A stretch of DNA of 64,000 bases from Chondrus crispus (GCF_000350225.1 NW_005178572.1:124001-188000); one strand, 5' to 3'; shown: positions 32,867-44,288, counted from the first letter of the stretch. Program-made: numbers and translations. The notes: a model not told the origin generated them from the sequence alone.

Positions 32867-34446
32867 CAGTGATTCCGCGATAAGGGAATAGCCCTAATAG
32901 AATAATCTCGATAAAAGGATCTCGAATGCATCCACCAATACGGGAACCACGAAATTGTATCGAAAAAACAAGACCGTGGACATATCCGTTTAGAGAATAC
33001 CAAATTCACAAATCGCCGAGGTCCACCAATGTGGAAAATGAATGTACTGAGTCATGACCCGGCGTGGGACAACTATCAGTTACCATTACCTGTTTGGTAC
33101 CGCATCCGATATCCTTTTACACGTCTTCACCCCACACTCCTAAACCGAAATCCAGCAATTGCGATTCCTTTTCTCCTCCACGCCAATCGACCCCAAAATG
33201 ACCCTTCACACCCTCACACACAACCAAAAAACCGCCATTCGCCGGGAGGTGCAGCACAGAAAGGCAAAGGGAGAGCCTACAAAACAGAAAGAAATCGCCG
33301 AGTGGGCCGTCAGAAAGCTAAACCTGTCGTTCTGTCCCTCACAACCAGTTATTTCCAGAATACTGTCGGACAAACTTTCCCTCCCTATTGACGAATCTTC
33401 CATCAAACGGCAGCGCCATGGCACCAATCCCCATATTGAAAAGGCTCTGGCCAGTTGGGTAAATTCCCAGTACAGTAGACGCGTTTGCGTCAATGGTCAA
33501 ATGATCAAACAGCAAGGCCTTCGATTGATGCGCGAAGTAAACCAAATATTGCCGCCTGATCAAGAGCTTCGCATGGGATTTTCAAATGGTTGGCTCTCTC
33601 GCTTTAAGAAGGATCGTGAGCGCAAGGTTATTTTGCTGCTTGACAATGCTAGCGCCCATGGGACCGCAGACAGCATTCCCCCACTGTCGAATGTCGAACT
33701 TTTGTTCCTGCCCCCGAACACTACGGCAAAGTTGCCGATGGATGCAGGGATAATCGCCTGTCTGAAGCGAGGATACAGAAAGTGGCAGTATGAATTGGCT
33801 ATAGATAATCTCAATTCTAACATGTGAAACATTTACAAGTCGATCAGCTTGTTGCCATGAAAGTTGTCAAGGCTGTGTGGCAAGAGCTTTCAGCATTAAG
33901 CATACAAAACTGCTGGAACAGCACTGGATTGACGTCCACTGACACCCGGCATACAGTCGTGGACATTCAAGATGAGGATGCAAACGGCCTTGTTGAGACG
34001 CTCGTTCCCGCACCATCGCGAATGTCTCTTGCAGAAATTTTAAACGTTGACAACAACGATTGTTTTGAGATGCACGATATTGGTTCTCTTACGGAGACAG
34101 TCGTGCGAAATTTGACGTCAAATGAGATCAATTTATAATCTGGGGATGAATCGAATGAGCAAGAGGCATTACCGGGCTTTGAGGAAAGGAAGCGGTGTAT
34201 TGATGTGACAATGCGCTTGATTCTGGAGGAAGAGGAGCCTGACTTTGCAGCTTTAAAATGTTTACGGCGTTTGAGAGGGAATATTTATCGTCGCTAAAGA
34301 CGTCGTGCAAGGCAGACAACAATGGACAGCTTTTTCAGTAAACAGTGAGCCTGTATTGGCCTTATCATACTACCTCGCAAGGGAATATCCTCGATAGCGG
34401 AATACTGGGACTGTCCACGAAGCGTATTCCCTTATCGAGGAATCAC
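32867..34446 (+). mobile_element. Internally deleted pogo/Tigger-like transposon
   Basis: A short DNA transposon with terminal inverted repeats. The left end reads CAGTGATTCCGCGATAAGGG after a TA. The right end, read inward on the minus strand, gives GTGATTCCTCGATAAGGG after a TA, two bases shorter. TA target duplication and CAGT-like ends are typical of the pogo branch of Tc1/mariner. The 1.6-kb body carries one degraded transposase gene. Confidence 0.85.
33198..34348 (+). pseudogene. pogo-type transposase, catalytic core deleted
   Basis: The ATG at 33198 starts an N-terminal helix-turn-helix/CENP-B-like region (THNQKTAIRREV, then PVISRILSDKL and WVNSQYS) and a second DNA-binding helix set ending at GWLSRFKK. 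The frame then jumps straight to the second half of the DDE domain, with LLLDNASAHG and LFLPPNTTAKLPMDAG. The segment holding the first catalytic Asp is absent, an internal deletion. A stop after LNSNM (33825) and frame changes separate the C-terminal part (about 33835-34345), which ends RQTTMDSFFSKQ. QTTMDSFF is a canonical PIP box (QxxMxxFF); Drosophila pogo transposase is known to bind PCNA through such a motif. The copy cannot encode active transposase. Confidence 0.8.
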
Positions 34447-34629
34447 TAGATCTGCGAAGCAGTTCCAACGCATTCTGTGGGTGCGTTGGACACTGCGGAG
34501 TCATCACCACACGTACGAAAAGACTTGGTAGCTGATAGTAGAGTTTATTTATCTGATCATACACAAAGAAAATGTGCACAACAGCTTTCTCATCGCATCT
34601 GACAGATAATATCGCGGCTCTACAGTATC

Positions 34630-36912
34630 CTAACACCTAAGGCTTTCTTCATCCTCTTCGAGCAATGCCCCCGCACCTTCTTCCATATCTATGCCCCGAA
34701 GCTCGCGCTCCATCCTACGCCTACGCCTTTTACGATACGAGGCCTGCGCTCTCTTCCGCTTTGCTACTGTAGACTCGGCAATTTCTTTGAGGCGCTTTCT
34801 GTAGCGCTCATAAGTCTGACCATCGGCGTCCCTCAGAGGATGCCATCGAATATGAAGATTTGTAAGCGCAACCGTGAGCTTGAATATACCATCATACAGA
34901 GACTCACTCCATCTGTACTTGTTTGCCGCGATAGCTCACAAAGCAGATTGCCTTCCAAAGTAGTTCTCCACTATAATGCGGTCCCCTGAAATGTTTTCAT
35001 TCTCCCTACGCTGTTTCAATGTGAGCACTCCTCCCGTGGGCTTTTTCATGGGCATTACTGCACGAATGTCACTTTGGATTCCTTTATAGCCCTTGTCAAA
35101 TAATATGGCCCAATGATTCGGATGCTCATCAACCCCATTACTAATGTCTGTGATTGCTCGCTCCTCAACAGATTTTTCAACAGCATCAAGGTGGAAGCTA
35201 AGATTACGACGAAATATTTCAATGTCTGCTACTGACCTAGGGCGTGTGCGCTGCAGTGTATCGCGAGGCCATTGGGAAGGACTGCAACTTCCGTCTTGTA
35301 ACCGTAGAGTTTATGCTTGCCCGAAAAGTAGCGCTTTGATTCCTCGAGTGAACCACCGGGACGATAAGACTGCTGAAAGGTGACGTCGCATGCGTAGAGA
35401 CACATTTTGTATTTGTTGAACGTGCGCTTGTCGGCCTGGAGTCGGGTCATGGCATACTTGTTCTGATAAAAGGCGACAAATGTGTCGTAGCAGTGTCCCG
35501 AGAGGAGCCGGATCATCGCTGTAACGCGCTTCTCGAATGTGGGGGGTTTGATACCGAACAAATAGGCCATTATATCCCATTTGGCGCCCTGTTTTAACAC
35601 GCACATTGTCATGAAGATCATATGTTTTCCAGTTATGGCTGACTTGCTACCACGGCCTGTATTGTAGTTTGAATTGACGTGTTCACGAATATGAGCCCAA
35701 ATCGCGATAAACTCGTTCGGCGTAAAGTTTATCATATCCATGATCCCTTGTGTGGTATCATTGCCAGGATGTGTACAGTACCCGACGGCGCCTGTTCATT
35801 ACAGGCGCACGCCCACACGTGTGCATTACACGCGCACGCGGACGCTCACACGGGCATTACAGGCGGACGCCTACACGTGTGCCTTACAGGCGGAAGATCT
35901 ACTGTATACATTACAGCCCGGAGGTTGTATATGACAAGGTACAGTAGTAATGGCACAGTACAGTGCATTACATAATAGAGTACAGTAGTACAGTAGGACG
36001 GACAATGTCCAATACCCCGCGACCTCGCTTATTTAAGCGACGGCGCCGGGCAATGACAGTAAACAGTCAAGGATCTTTTGCGAACGGATTTCCTTCGACG
36101 GTGCGACACCGCGGGTCAAGACAAGCCTCTGACTTAGGCGACATTATCTGCATCTGTCTTGCGACGTTTCCCTGGCTTCTATTGCCTTTACTTTACCTTT
36201 TCCATTCTTCCGTCTTTGCGACTACGCGGGTTAAGACTAGCCTCTAACCTCGGTGTGTTACTGTCGCTCGACGTTCCAATTGTTTTCCTTTTTACTCTGT
36301 CGTTGCGACCACGCGGGCTAAGACTGGCCTCTAGCCTGGGCGTATTACTGTCGCACGACCTATTTATCTCTCCCTGCATTGTGACGATTGTCAAGTCGCG
36401 GGCTACGACAAGCCTCTGGCCTTGGCGGCACTATTGACATCTGTCCCGCTCGTTCCCTCTAGGAGTTTCCGCTACTCGGCGCTCCGCCCGTGTCTGACAC
36501 TAGTCTTTAGGCTCGGGTTCACCCCTGTTTTGTGTGTTCTTACACCACCCCTTCCAGTGCTGGTCCCATTCCGGGTCCGCACTTCGAACAGTACGTCGTG
36601 CTTTTACAGTCGGCCGACGTACTTCCCCTTTGCTCTACCACAGTCCGGATCTACCGCGGGACACCCTCTATTGGTTGTTACCTCTTCCTCGAGCTAGCTC
36701 ATAGCTGGCGACCGCCACTATACTACACCTTGTGACCCGTTGACATTCAAGAAGCGAGTGTATAAAGGTGCGTCACAGTCGTTCTCGTCTTCAGAGTCTG
36801 ACGGCATCGGATTGTCATCATATGCCTCAAGTTCTTCCTGACGGGCAGCCTGGATTTCTTGCAGTAGCGCAAGTGCTCTGCTGGCAGATGGGGGCGCACC
36901 AAGGGGAGGCAT
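34630..36912 (-). pseudogene. Harbinger/DDE_4-type transposase split by a solo LTR
   Basis: The minus-strand gene starts at ATG 36912 (MPPLGAPP) with an acidic N-terminus. It is interrupted at 36727-35751 by a solo LTR and continues in the same frame (MDMINFTPNEFIAIW). The DDE_Tnp_4-like core has ACDVTFQQSY with the first Asp, ILFDKGYKG with the second Asp and RIIVENYFGR with the Glu. The C-terminus is a long Arg/Lys-rich helix ending at 34630. Besides the LTR I see a one-base frame change near 35235 and a TGA just after ENYFGRQSAL (about 34940). All three catalytic residues are kept, so decay is recent. The transposase would cut and insert a PIF/Harbinger-type element; no terminal repeats were identified. 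Confidence 0.78.
35751..36727 (+). repeat. Solo LTR of the Ty3 family (TSD CCTTG)
   Basis: It is 977 bp, starts TGTGGTATCATTGCC and ends ACTATACTACA, with perfect 5-bp flanks CCTTG (35746-35750 and 36728-36732). U3 has three to four tandem units of about 29 bp beginning CATTACA(G/C)GCG (about 35796-35900) with G-box cores. A TATA-like TTATTTAAG lies at about 36029. Downstream (about 36100-36530) are five diverged tandem units of about 80 bp containing GCGGG, AAGACNAGCCTCT and a TTACTGTCGC-like block. It is related to the LTR at 8128. Confidence 0.9.
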
Positions 36913-37802
36913 GGTGAAGGCAATACCAAGAGGAGTGGGTGGGGAAAATGGGACCCGACGATGACAAGGGAATGTGTTCACGAGTACGGAAGAACTGGCA
37001 TGGTTAGGTCAGCAGTTGCCTCGTGGCTGGGTTTGTGTCGTAACTTGAAGAGAATGTCGTTCTATTCCGAAATGACTTTCTTTCGTACGAATAGACTACA
37101 GGCCATACAAATTAGGGCACGAATGGCCAAGTCACACAGTGAAATAAAAGGTCGTAACTGTTCTCTCCGCCTTGATATGATTCGTTGTGATATGGTGTTT
37201 TTTATGTTTAAGGCACCAACGTATGATATGCTCATTCTATTGCGAAGACCATATTTGTTTCTCCGGAGTTACTGGAGGTCTTCCAAACACCCCGTTAGCT
37301 GCTCTCTCCGCCTACTGTAGTCATGCAGATCGGCAGCACGTCGCGGCAAAGTTCGCTGGGATTGTCGCAACTCCGATGTGTGTGGGTACAGTACTCGAAT
37401 TGAGCCGGATGGCACGTGGAGCGGCCAAAAATTGATATTTTAGTACAGAAAAACCGGCCAGTACAGGGGTAAGATGACTGATATCAAGTAAATCTTCAAC
37501 GTACCCAAATGAAGCCGATGAAAAGGGTAAATGCACACAAGTGCCGACGAACTGTAACCAAAAAATTAGCAACCTACTGGTTACAGTAGGTAGCGAATTT
37601 CTACACGCTCCGAGTAGTGAATATCATCGCTGTCAGTAGCGTACACGTCTACTCCTCCACCGGCAGACACGATACATGTTCCGCCGAACGAATCTCCGTC
37701 TTCCCCCCCTCTCTGGGCCCCCCCGCTCCCCCCGCCCTCTCCCTCACCTCCTCCCCATTCCACGATGATCGCACAGACACTTCCCACGGCACACACCGCA
37801 CC
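36913..37802. other. Region upstream of TenA-like gene
   Basis: No gene supported. The left part (to about 37330) may be the rest of the Harbinger-type element. TACTGTAG/TACAGTA motifs occur at about 37314, 37386, 37441 and 37582. The 100 bp before the TenA-like ATG are very rich in C and T (about 37690-37760), a likely 5' leader or core promoter. Confidence 0.4.
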
Positions 37803-38537
37803 ATGACCCTGACGGCCACGCTCGCGCCCCCGCGTCTCGCCCGTACCATGCGCAACCCGCGCGCGCTAACCGAGACCCCGGAGCTGCTTCTGCAGCTCCT
37901 GGGCCCGCGCACCCCCCCGCGCGTCGACTCTCTCTTCTGGACCCTGTGGTCCAAGTCGGCCGACGTCGCGTGCAAGGCCCGCCGCACCCCCTTCATCCAG
38001 GGCATCGCCGCCGGCACCCTCGACCCCGTCGTCTTCGGCCGCTACCACGTCTCCGACGCTTACTACAGCTTCCACGCCGCAGACGACTACCTCCTCGCCG
38101 CCGCACGCGCCACTGACCCTGTCATTAAGGCTTTTCTCGCCGCGAAGCACGCTAGTTATACTGCCTACAACCGCACGTTTCCCGCCCTGTGGCACATCAA
38201 AGATTGCAATGGCATTGACCCTGGTCAGGTGTGCAAAGCTTATTCAAGCTTTGAGAGAAGCATTGTCGCGGCCGAAGATGCCATTTATACCCTCATTGTT
38301 ATGCTCCCGTGCGAACATCTCTGGCCCTGGATTGGTACGTCCATTGGCCCGCCGGATAAAGCTAACCTATACGCGAGATGGATCAATCACAATAGCGATT
38401 TTGGAAGCGCTTTTGCTCTTGGCAATGTCATTGACAATTTTGAACTGCGCAACCCGCGCATCTTGTGTAGAGATAAAGCTCTGTATATATATAGAAAGGC
38501 TATGGTTTACGAGTGGAAAAACTTTGAGAATGCTTAA
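37803..38537 (+). CDS. TenA/thiaminase-II family protein
   Basis: An intronless gene of 244 residues. TenA proteins are all-helical enzymes that hydrolyse degraded thiamine pyrimidines to salvage HMP for thiamine synthesis. Residues that fit the active site are present: Asp85 in the YHVSDAYY helix, Cys170 in MLPCEHLW (the catalytic Cys position of bacterial TenA) and Glu237 in MVYEWKNF. WINHNSDF (193-200) and the C-terminal NFENA ending also fit the family. The length is usual, with about 40 extra N-terminal residues. The ATG at 37803 has a good ACC context and follows a C/T-rich leader. The frame stays open back to 37617, so a longer N-terminus, perhaps an organelle-targeting one, is possible. 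It converges with the serine protease gene, 468 bp away. The exact substrate cannot be told from sequence. Confidence 0.88.
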   Translation: MTLTATLAPPRLARTMRNPRALTETPELLLQLLGPRTPPRVDSLFWTLWSKSADVACKARRTPFIQGIAAGTLDPVVFGRYHVSDAYYSFHAADDYLLAAARATDPVIKAFLAAKHASYTAYNRTFPALWHIKDCNGIDPGQVCKAYSSFERSIVAAEDAIYTLIVMLPCEHLWPWIGTSIGPPDKANLYARWINHNSDFGSAFALGNVIDNFELRNPRILCRDKALYIYRKAMVYEWKNFENA

Positions 38538-39005
38538 ACCTTTCGCCTCCACCAATGCACCAATGACGCAAAAAGAGAATCACAACTTCCCGTCCTGTTT
38601 GTTCGGCGCCGTCCATGCTTATCTCGGAATAGTGACTGAAGAGGTGCGCCCGACCCGAAGAAACGCGCCCTGATTTGCTTCTGTCGTCCTCCTAGGATCG
38701 TGCGGTAGAACGTTGAAACTATCCCCTTTTCCGTGCCGCCAAGAAGCGGAGTACGCGCGGGTACCGCGCAAACCTTTTGAAATTTTTTATCATTATCACT
38801 TGTTAGGCCCGAAGAGAAAGGGGAGGCTGCAGAAACTTTTTCTGTAGTTGCACGAGTGCGCTTATGTACAAAATGATCGGCTCAGCGAAACATCGCAAAG
38901 ACATCACGACGAGCCGAAGAATACAAATGTAGATCTTATGCCGCTGTGTTTCAGCAACGCAGCTCCGGCCCGCAAACCGGTCTGCATGCAACACCGTATC
39001 TCTCG
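38538..39005. other. Intergenic region between two convergent genes
   Basis: It holds the 3' ends of the TenA-like gene (+) and the serine protease gene (-). No further gene is visible. Confidence 0.6.
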
Positions 39006-41298
39006 TCATGAGCGGCATGCCTTCCGATCGCCTGTTGGCATCTGTCCCGTCGGGCACGGTCGGCAACTGGTGGACCCAAATTTGCTGGTGTATTGGCCCT
39101 CAGGACATTCCTCACATTTGCTGCCACTTAGAGCTGCGAACGACCCAGGCTTGCAAAACACGCACCGCCTCCCTTCGAGCTCTCTACCAACTTTACAGAC
39201 ACATTTCGACCCGTCCTTCGCGTCTCTCGTGAAACCCTTCGCACATCGCCTACACGAATTGTTAAATCCTCCATTCGACACAGCATGTTGGAAGCACACA
39301 ACGCAATGCTTGTTCTTCAACTTCCACCCCGGCATGCAAGGACCTCCCGTCATGCCGTTTGGTTGAGCTGGCTTCGGGTTCGGCGATGGCATCGGGTCTG
39401 TGGATGGCATTGGGATTCTCGCCGGCGTCGATGAGGTCGGAAATGGCATTCGTGAGCTTTCCGGTCCCGGTGTCCTCCGAGGCGGTTTAGCACTTGGAGA
39501 CGTTGTCCTAGCAGGAGATGTTGTTGGTCCTGGAGGCCTCCTCGGAGGCGATGGAGCACTAGGAGACCTTGTCCTAGTAGGAGATGGTGTTGGGTTTCGA
39601 GGCCTCCTCGGAGGCGGTGTAGCACTGGGAGAAGTTGTCCTAGGTGGAGACGGTGCTGGTGTTCGTGATTTCTCGGGCCTTGGCTTCGGGGGCATTGTTG
39701 GGGAAGACTCCTCACTCGACAAGGGCAGGGTTGTTGCCTCGGGACTCATTGGAGATGAAGGTGGCATAGACGATGGCGCCTGCGTGGCTTGTCGAGAAGG
39801 GTTTGGAGTTTCATAAGGCCTCGAGTATGCAGGAGAAGCTAATGGAATTGTTAACGTCGTTTCTGGAGATGGAGAAGAAAACCCGCCTCCGATGCTAGGA
39901 TCTGCTACACTGTGGAATATCACCGGCATGTTGCGAAGCCATGGGATGAAGGCTGCAACGCGGACATATACCCCAGGAAAGTTGGCCAAAGCACAGCCGA
40001 GCCCGAAGGAAGTGAGACCCATGAGTACTGGCTTTCCATCTGGTGCATACTGGATTAACGGTCCTCCGCTGTCCCCAGAACTGTTTGATGCAGCAAAGAG
40101 GTGAAAAGATGGAAGTAAGAACAGTCGCGTTAGTACACAGAAGCGGGAATCATGGATGCTTTGCCGTTCGGTCATGAACGGTAAGAAGTCTGCGAACCTA
40201 CCATGCGTCGCAACCGCCATCGTCGAAATACCCGGCACAGACTTGCTTGGTCTTCGAAATGGGTTCCCATAACTTGTATGCCTCAAAGCATTGTTCGAAC
40301 GGTGTGATGGGGACGTCAACTTGCCTAAGACTGCGCGGTGAGGGGTCACGGAGTAGGTTGCGATAAGATATACTTCCATAACCAGCTACCCGAGCAAACT
40401 CACCCGTCCTCGGCCTCGCTTCGTCCGCGTTAACCACTATGAACTTGGCGCCCGTCGGAGCCGGTTGAGACAGTTCGATCAAAGTGATATCATTTTGTCG
40501 TGGAAGTCCCGTGTCGCCAAACTCTGAATGGTGAATCACGCGTGAAATTGAGAAGTTGACACCATCCTTAAATGCTTGGGTGGTGAGCAAGCCAACCGTA
40601 AAGTCCTTCCTGACCAGACAGTGAGCAGCAGTAATCACCCAACGCGGTGACAAGAGTGCGCCACTGCAGAACCGTCTAGTAGGATTATATATGACAGCCA
40701 TATAAGGACGCAAGTGCGGAGATGCGAAATCTCCGCCGACGACACGGGGTTCAGGAACGAGCTGTCGTTGAAGCACGCGGGTGGACCTCGATCTTGGTTC
40801 AGGGTGATCATGTGCAATGGCGACCGGACAAGACTCGCTCTGGTGGTCAGTGGGGCGAAGACGGACGGAATAAGATGAAGCATCGGAAAAGGTCAAAGTT
40901 GACCCGCGAAGTAGAAGCACAAATTGACCTGGCTCATCTAATTTGAGATCTTCAAAATGGTCAAAGAAGGCATCGAAAGTGACGGCACCAGCTGCAGATA
41001 TGTTGAAGAACGATTGCCGAGTATCTACAGGAAGATTTGCAGTGTTGACTCTGGTAGCATGCAGGTCCCAATGACGTTTTCGAACTGCGAGAAGATCGAA
41101 GGAGCCTTGTGTGGTGCCGTGCGCCGATGTTCGCGTTCTGTGAACATGAACAGAGCATGGGCATTCTGCAACGTTTGAGCTCACAACGGCATTGGCAATG
41201 GCAGAATTGGAGAGAACAAGTAAACGGGAAGCGGAAGCTAAGGGGAGAAGGAGGACAAGAATGAGGGCAAGAAGGATGAGAGCGTGCAAGATGCCCAT
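39006..41298 (-). CDS. Secreted trypsin-like serine protease with Cys-rich tail
   Basis: Two exons (41298-40202 and 40080-39006) give about 723 residues. The ATG at 41298 starts a clear signal peptide (MGILHALILLALILVLLL). A propeptide-like region runs to Arg185, followed by VVGGD, a trypsin-type activation site. The S1 triad is His226 in TAAHC, Asp270 in NDITLIEL and Ser370 in CSGDSGGP. Removing the 121-bp GT...AG intron (40201-40081) creates that Ser motif exactly, which supports the splice. After the protease domain come a Pro/Ser/Thr-rich linker of about 180 residues with PSPPRRP and TTSPS(A/P) repeats, then a Cys-rich module with CPEGQYTSKFGSTSCRPCPTG, like ephrin-receptor/GCC2-GCC3 repeats. 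It probably acts outside the cell or at the wall, perhaps in defence or matrix turnover. A frame-internal ATG further upstream (41490) is less likely. Confidence 0.9.
40081..40201 (-). other. Intron of the serine protease gene
   Basis: 121 bp in the minus sense, starting GTAGGTTCG and ending CATCAAACAG after a T/C-rich stretch. Splicing joins GACGCATG to TTCTGGGGACAGC, giving Asp-Ala-Cys-Ser-Gly-Asp-Ser, the S1 active-site block. Confidence 0.88.
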
Positions 41299-42410
41299 TG
41301 TGTGTGGGAAGAAACAAGAGCGCGCTCTCGCAGTAGCATTGCTACAGAAAGTTGTCCCGAGCCTCAGTGCGGGAAGAGTTGTGCTAAGTAACAAGGTCGG
41401 GAAGAGACACTGCAATTCATGGACATTTCGGAAAATAATGCTCTTTACGAAAGGGTGATGTCCAGGCTGGGAAACCGCATGATGTGGCATAGTAAGATGG
41501 GAGGGGCTCTGAGATTAGCAACGTGCAAGTTATGCGTTAAAGAAGGCACACAGGGCCACACAGGACTGCTATTTATCACAGGCCATTGAGCGTAGACCGG
41601 GCAGGCTTGTAGTGTATTGCCATGCAAAGAAGCAAAAAGGCGTACAGGTATACTACTGACACAAAAAGATGTTACAGTATGCGGCAGAACGGGTCGACCA
41701 AAAGGGATGATAAATCGTTTGCGATGAGATGGTAAACGTACGTTATTGTAAAATAGGTTGAGATAAAGCGACGTGTGGATGGCAACAGATCACTGGTGGA
41801 TGTGTGGTGGAATTCCAGGAATGGAGAGGCAGCGGCGATATTGTACAGTATGCAATGGCTTCTTTCTGTTTACAATGCGTGCGAGAGGAAGGTGTACAGT
41901 ACGAGGGTGGCAAGGCGAGATGGCGGGAAGCGAGCCCTCGCGCGACGTTGCAAAGGGGTGGGCGGTGCTATTAAGAAGAGCAAAAGCGGAGAAACAGGCT
42001 GGGACAAAGCGGCTCGAGAGAGCGGGAAGAAGGGGGATTTCAAGAAGGGGGATTTCAAGAAGGGGGATTTCTGCTCGGCAGCGGATGGAACAACATGCAC
42101 GGGAAAATGGTGGCAACTCTGGGGACTTTTTAATTTCCTTGTGGGAGAAAATCATGGGGCAACTATTTCGAGGCTTCTTTGTGTGCGGCGGAGAGTGTGG
42201 GGAAAGAGGCGTGGCATCCAATCAATGCGGCGAGACATGGGTCTAAAACGGAAAGAAGCAAATTACAGGCGAAGACTAGTCGTCTGTCTGATCTAAGCGC
42301 TGCGAGTACCAGCCGTAACGGTATACTAGGACGTAAATAGAGCCTATTACGGCTGCAATCAGAGTTTCTCCAGGAGAAAGCACGCACTCTTACTGTACAC
42401 AGTCTGTAGT

Positions 42411-42525
42411 ACAGTACAGTACGTATTTATCACAGTGCAAAATTGGTACAGAGTCTGTACCACTTTTGCACTGTGATACAGAGTCTGTACCACTTTTGCA
42501 CTGTGATAAATACGTACTGTACTGT
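42411..42525. repeat. Long inverted repeat with a tandem duplication in one arm
   Basis: The left arm ACAGTACAGTACGTATTTAT, followed by CACAGTGCAAAA, is mirrored on the right. The right arm contains a second copy of a 30-bp block (CAGAGTCTGTACC, then ACTTTTGCACTGTGATA). The centre is GGTACAGAGTCTGTACC. It could fold into a long hairpin. Confidence 0.88.
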
Positions 42526-42586
42526 GGTAGGGATATCGGACAGAGCTGTAAGGAAAGGAACGTAGGGGGAGATGATATCATCTCCT

Positions 42587-42644
42587 GGATATCGCCAACG
42601 CTCATCCTTTCTATCAATAGAAAGGATGAGCGTTAGCGATATCC
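42587..42644. repeat. 28-bp-arm palindrome with a 2-nt loop
   Basis: The arms start GGATATCGC and end CTTTCTAT; they differ at one base, and the loop is CA. The arm start GATATC(C/G) recurs nearby at about 42574 and 42940. Confidence 0.92.
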
Positions 42645-44288
42645 AACAGTCGCCGCGAGCTGACTTGTAGTGAGGTGAATGGAAGCGGGGAAGTGGTGAG
42701 GAAGCAGAGGCCGTGGTGTTTGAGCGTGGTTGTGATGGAGCGTGGTTGTGATGGGGCGTGGTTGTGATGGAGCGTGCCGTAAGAGGGGGTGCTTGACAGT
42801 CGCCGTACAGTTGAAAATCTTGGTAAAGTTGAACTCGTGATCACTTGCGTTGAGCGTCGGTGCGCAGCAGAATGCGCCACGGGACCATAACCTGTGGTAA
42901 AAGGGAGTGCCCCCCCGGCCAGGAGACAGGTGTAGTAGCGATATCCAACATGCACGACGGGTCAACTCGTTTAAAGTTACTGTGGCCAAAGCACTGGCGC
43001 GGTTAAATTGAGTGTGGGCGACGGACAGGTCCCCGCAAGCGCGTGGACTTGCCGAGCTTCGGTAGAAACGCGCATGCAAGCGGACTTGCCGAGCTTCCGG
43101 AGAAACGTGCATGCAAGCGTGCCAACAGGCTTGCCGAGCTTCGGTAGAAACGTTTGTTGACACGACCGGAAAGGAAGCGGTTGCACCCGCTGTTGTCGCA
43201 ATACGAATGATGTACAAGTCAGCATTCCACTTTTGTCAGCTTTCCACCCTTCCCGTCCTCCGATGACTACTGAGGTCCTGTCCAATGCAACCCCGTACCG
43301 CCTTGTTGTCCGGCTAAGCGAGAGGGCCGCGCCGCGCGGGACAGGAAAGGACGCGTAGATGAGTTCGCAACGCGTCTCCAAAAAGCTTTTACAATTGAAA
43401 GTGAAAAGCCTCCCTATTTTCACCATCCTCTTTTCTCTAATAGCCTTCGCATGCACCCCCATGTGGCCACGATCCCAACCTTTCAACCTCGACTCGGTAT
43501 ACAGTATCAAGTGTATAAAACTATAACACTGTACGCTCATTGTGCGCTTCGATTTACTGCTGCGCTTGCCTCCACACTCGCCGTTCATGTCCACAGCCTG
43601 TAAGAAGAGAATTGTCGCCTGTCGCATTCTCTTTTCTCCCTGCAAAAGAGGACACACATGCAATCTGCAAACCGTCGCTGAAACCCTCACCTCTATCATT
43701 GTGTAATCCCAACAAGTCTCACAAAATCACAGAGAATAGACTGAAAGACTGATTGCGACAATTCACCTTCTATCAAAAAGGCTCTGTAAATGCGCCAGTG
43801 ATTTCGACCGCCCGCTCTCTACTACGCCTATTCGACTTATATACCGTTTTCTGGGATACTACTATTCACGAGATGTTCTCCATGCGCAGTAATCATAGTC
43901 GCTCACTCCTCTTCGCCGCATCTTCGATCCCGACTCCATCCGAAACCCATCGGGGCATGCTCACCCAATTCCTGTCGGTCTCGTGCCGTTTGGTCCTCTC
44001 CCTTTGCTTGCTCATTGGTCTTGGCGGCCCCGAGCAACCACAATATGCCGTGAGATCGCCCTTGTAAAAGGCACGTCCCGCAATCCAACTACGCTTGGCT
44101 GTTACGCAATTGTCATACATGTACATCATCTGAAAGGGCGGGGAAACCCTCGCAGAGATTCCCCCCAGGGAGAATGAGAGAAACCCAAAATATTTACTAC
44201 AGTACCCTTGGTACAGTATCAGAAATGGCGCGTGCCAAAAATCAAGCATTCTTCCCGTTCTGTGTGTAAATTGTAGAGCCATTGAAAA

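Larger units (their letters stand above)
41299..44288. other. Gene-poor region with minisatellites and palindromes
   Basis: About 3 kb with no gene I can support; open frames here are short, low in complexity and lack recognisable motifs. It holds a 15-bp repeat in three units (AGAAGGGGGATTTCA, about 42027-42072), a 16-bp repeat (GAGCGTGGTTGTGATG, about 42712-42775, nearly four units) and three diverged units containing CTTGCCGAGCTTC (about 43037-43150). Two strong palindromes are listed separately. Confidence 0.6.

Noticed and set aside
41775-42296. Plus-strand frame of 173 codons with KKGDF repeats
   Set aside because: It is created by a 15-bp minisatellite and has no conserved motif or homologous look.
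43080-43150. CRISPR-like array of repeats with spacers
   Set aside because: Three diverged units with irregular spacing in eukaryotic DNA; a minisatellite, not a CRISPR.
42977-43699. Minus-strand frame of 240 codons
   Set aside because: It runs through a diverged non-coding minisatellite, lacks domains and has odd composition; probably chance.
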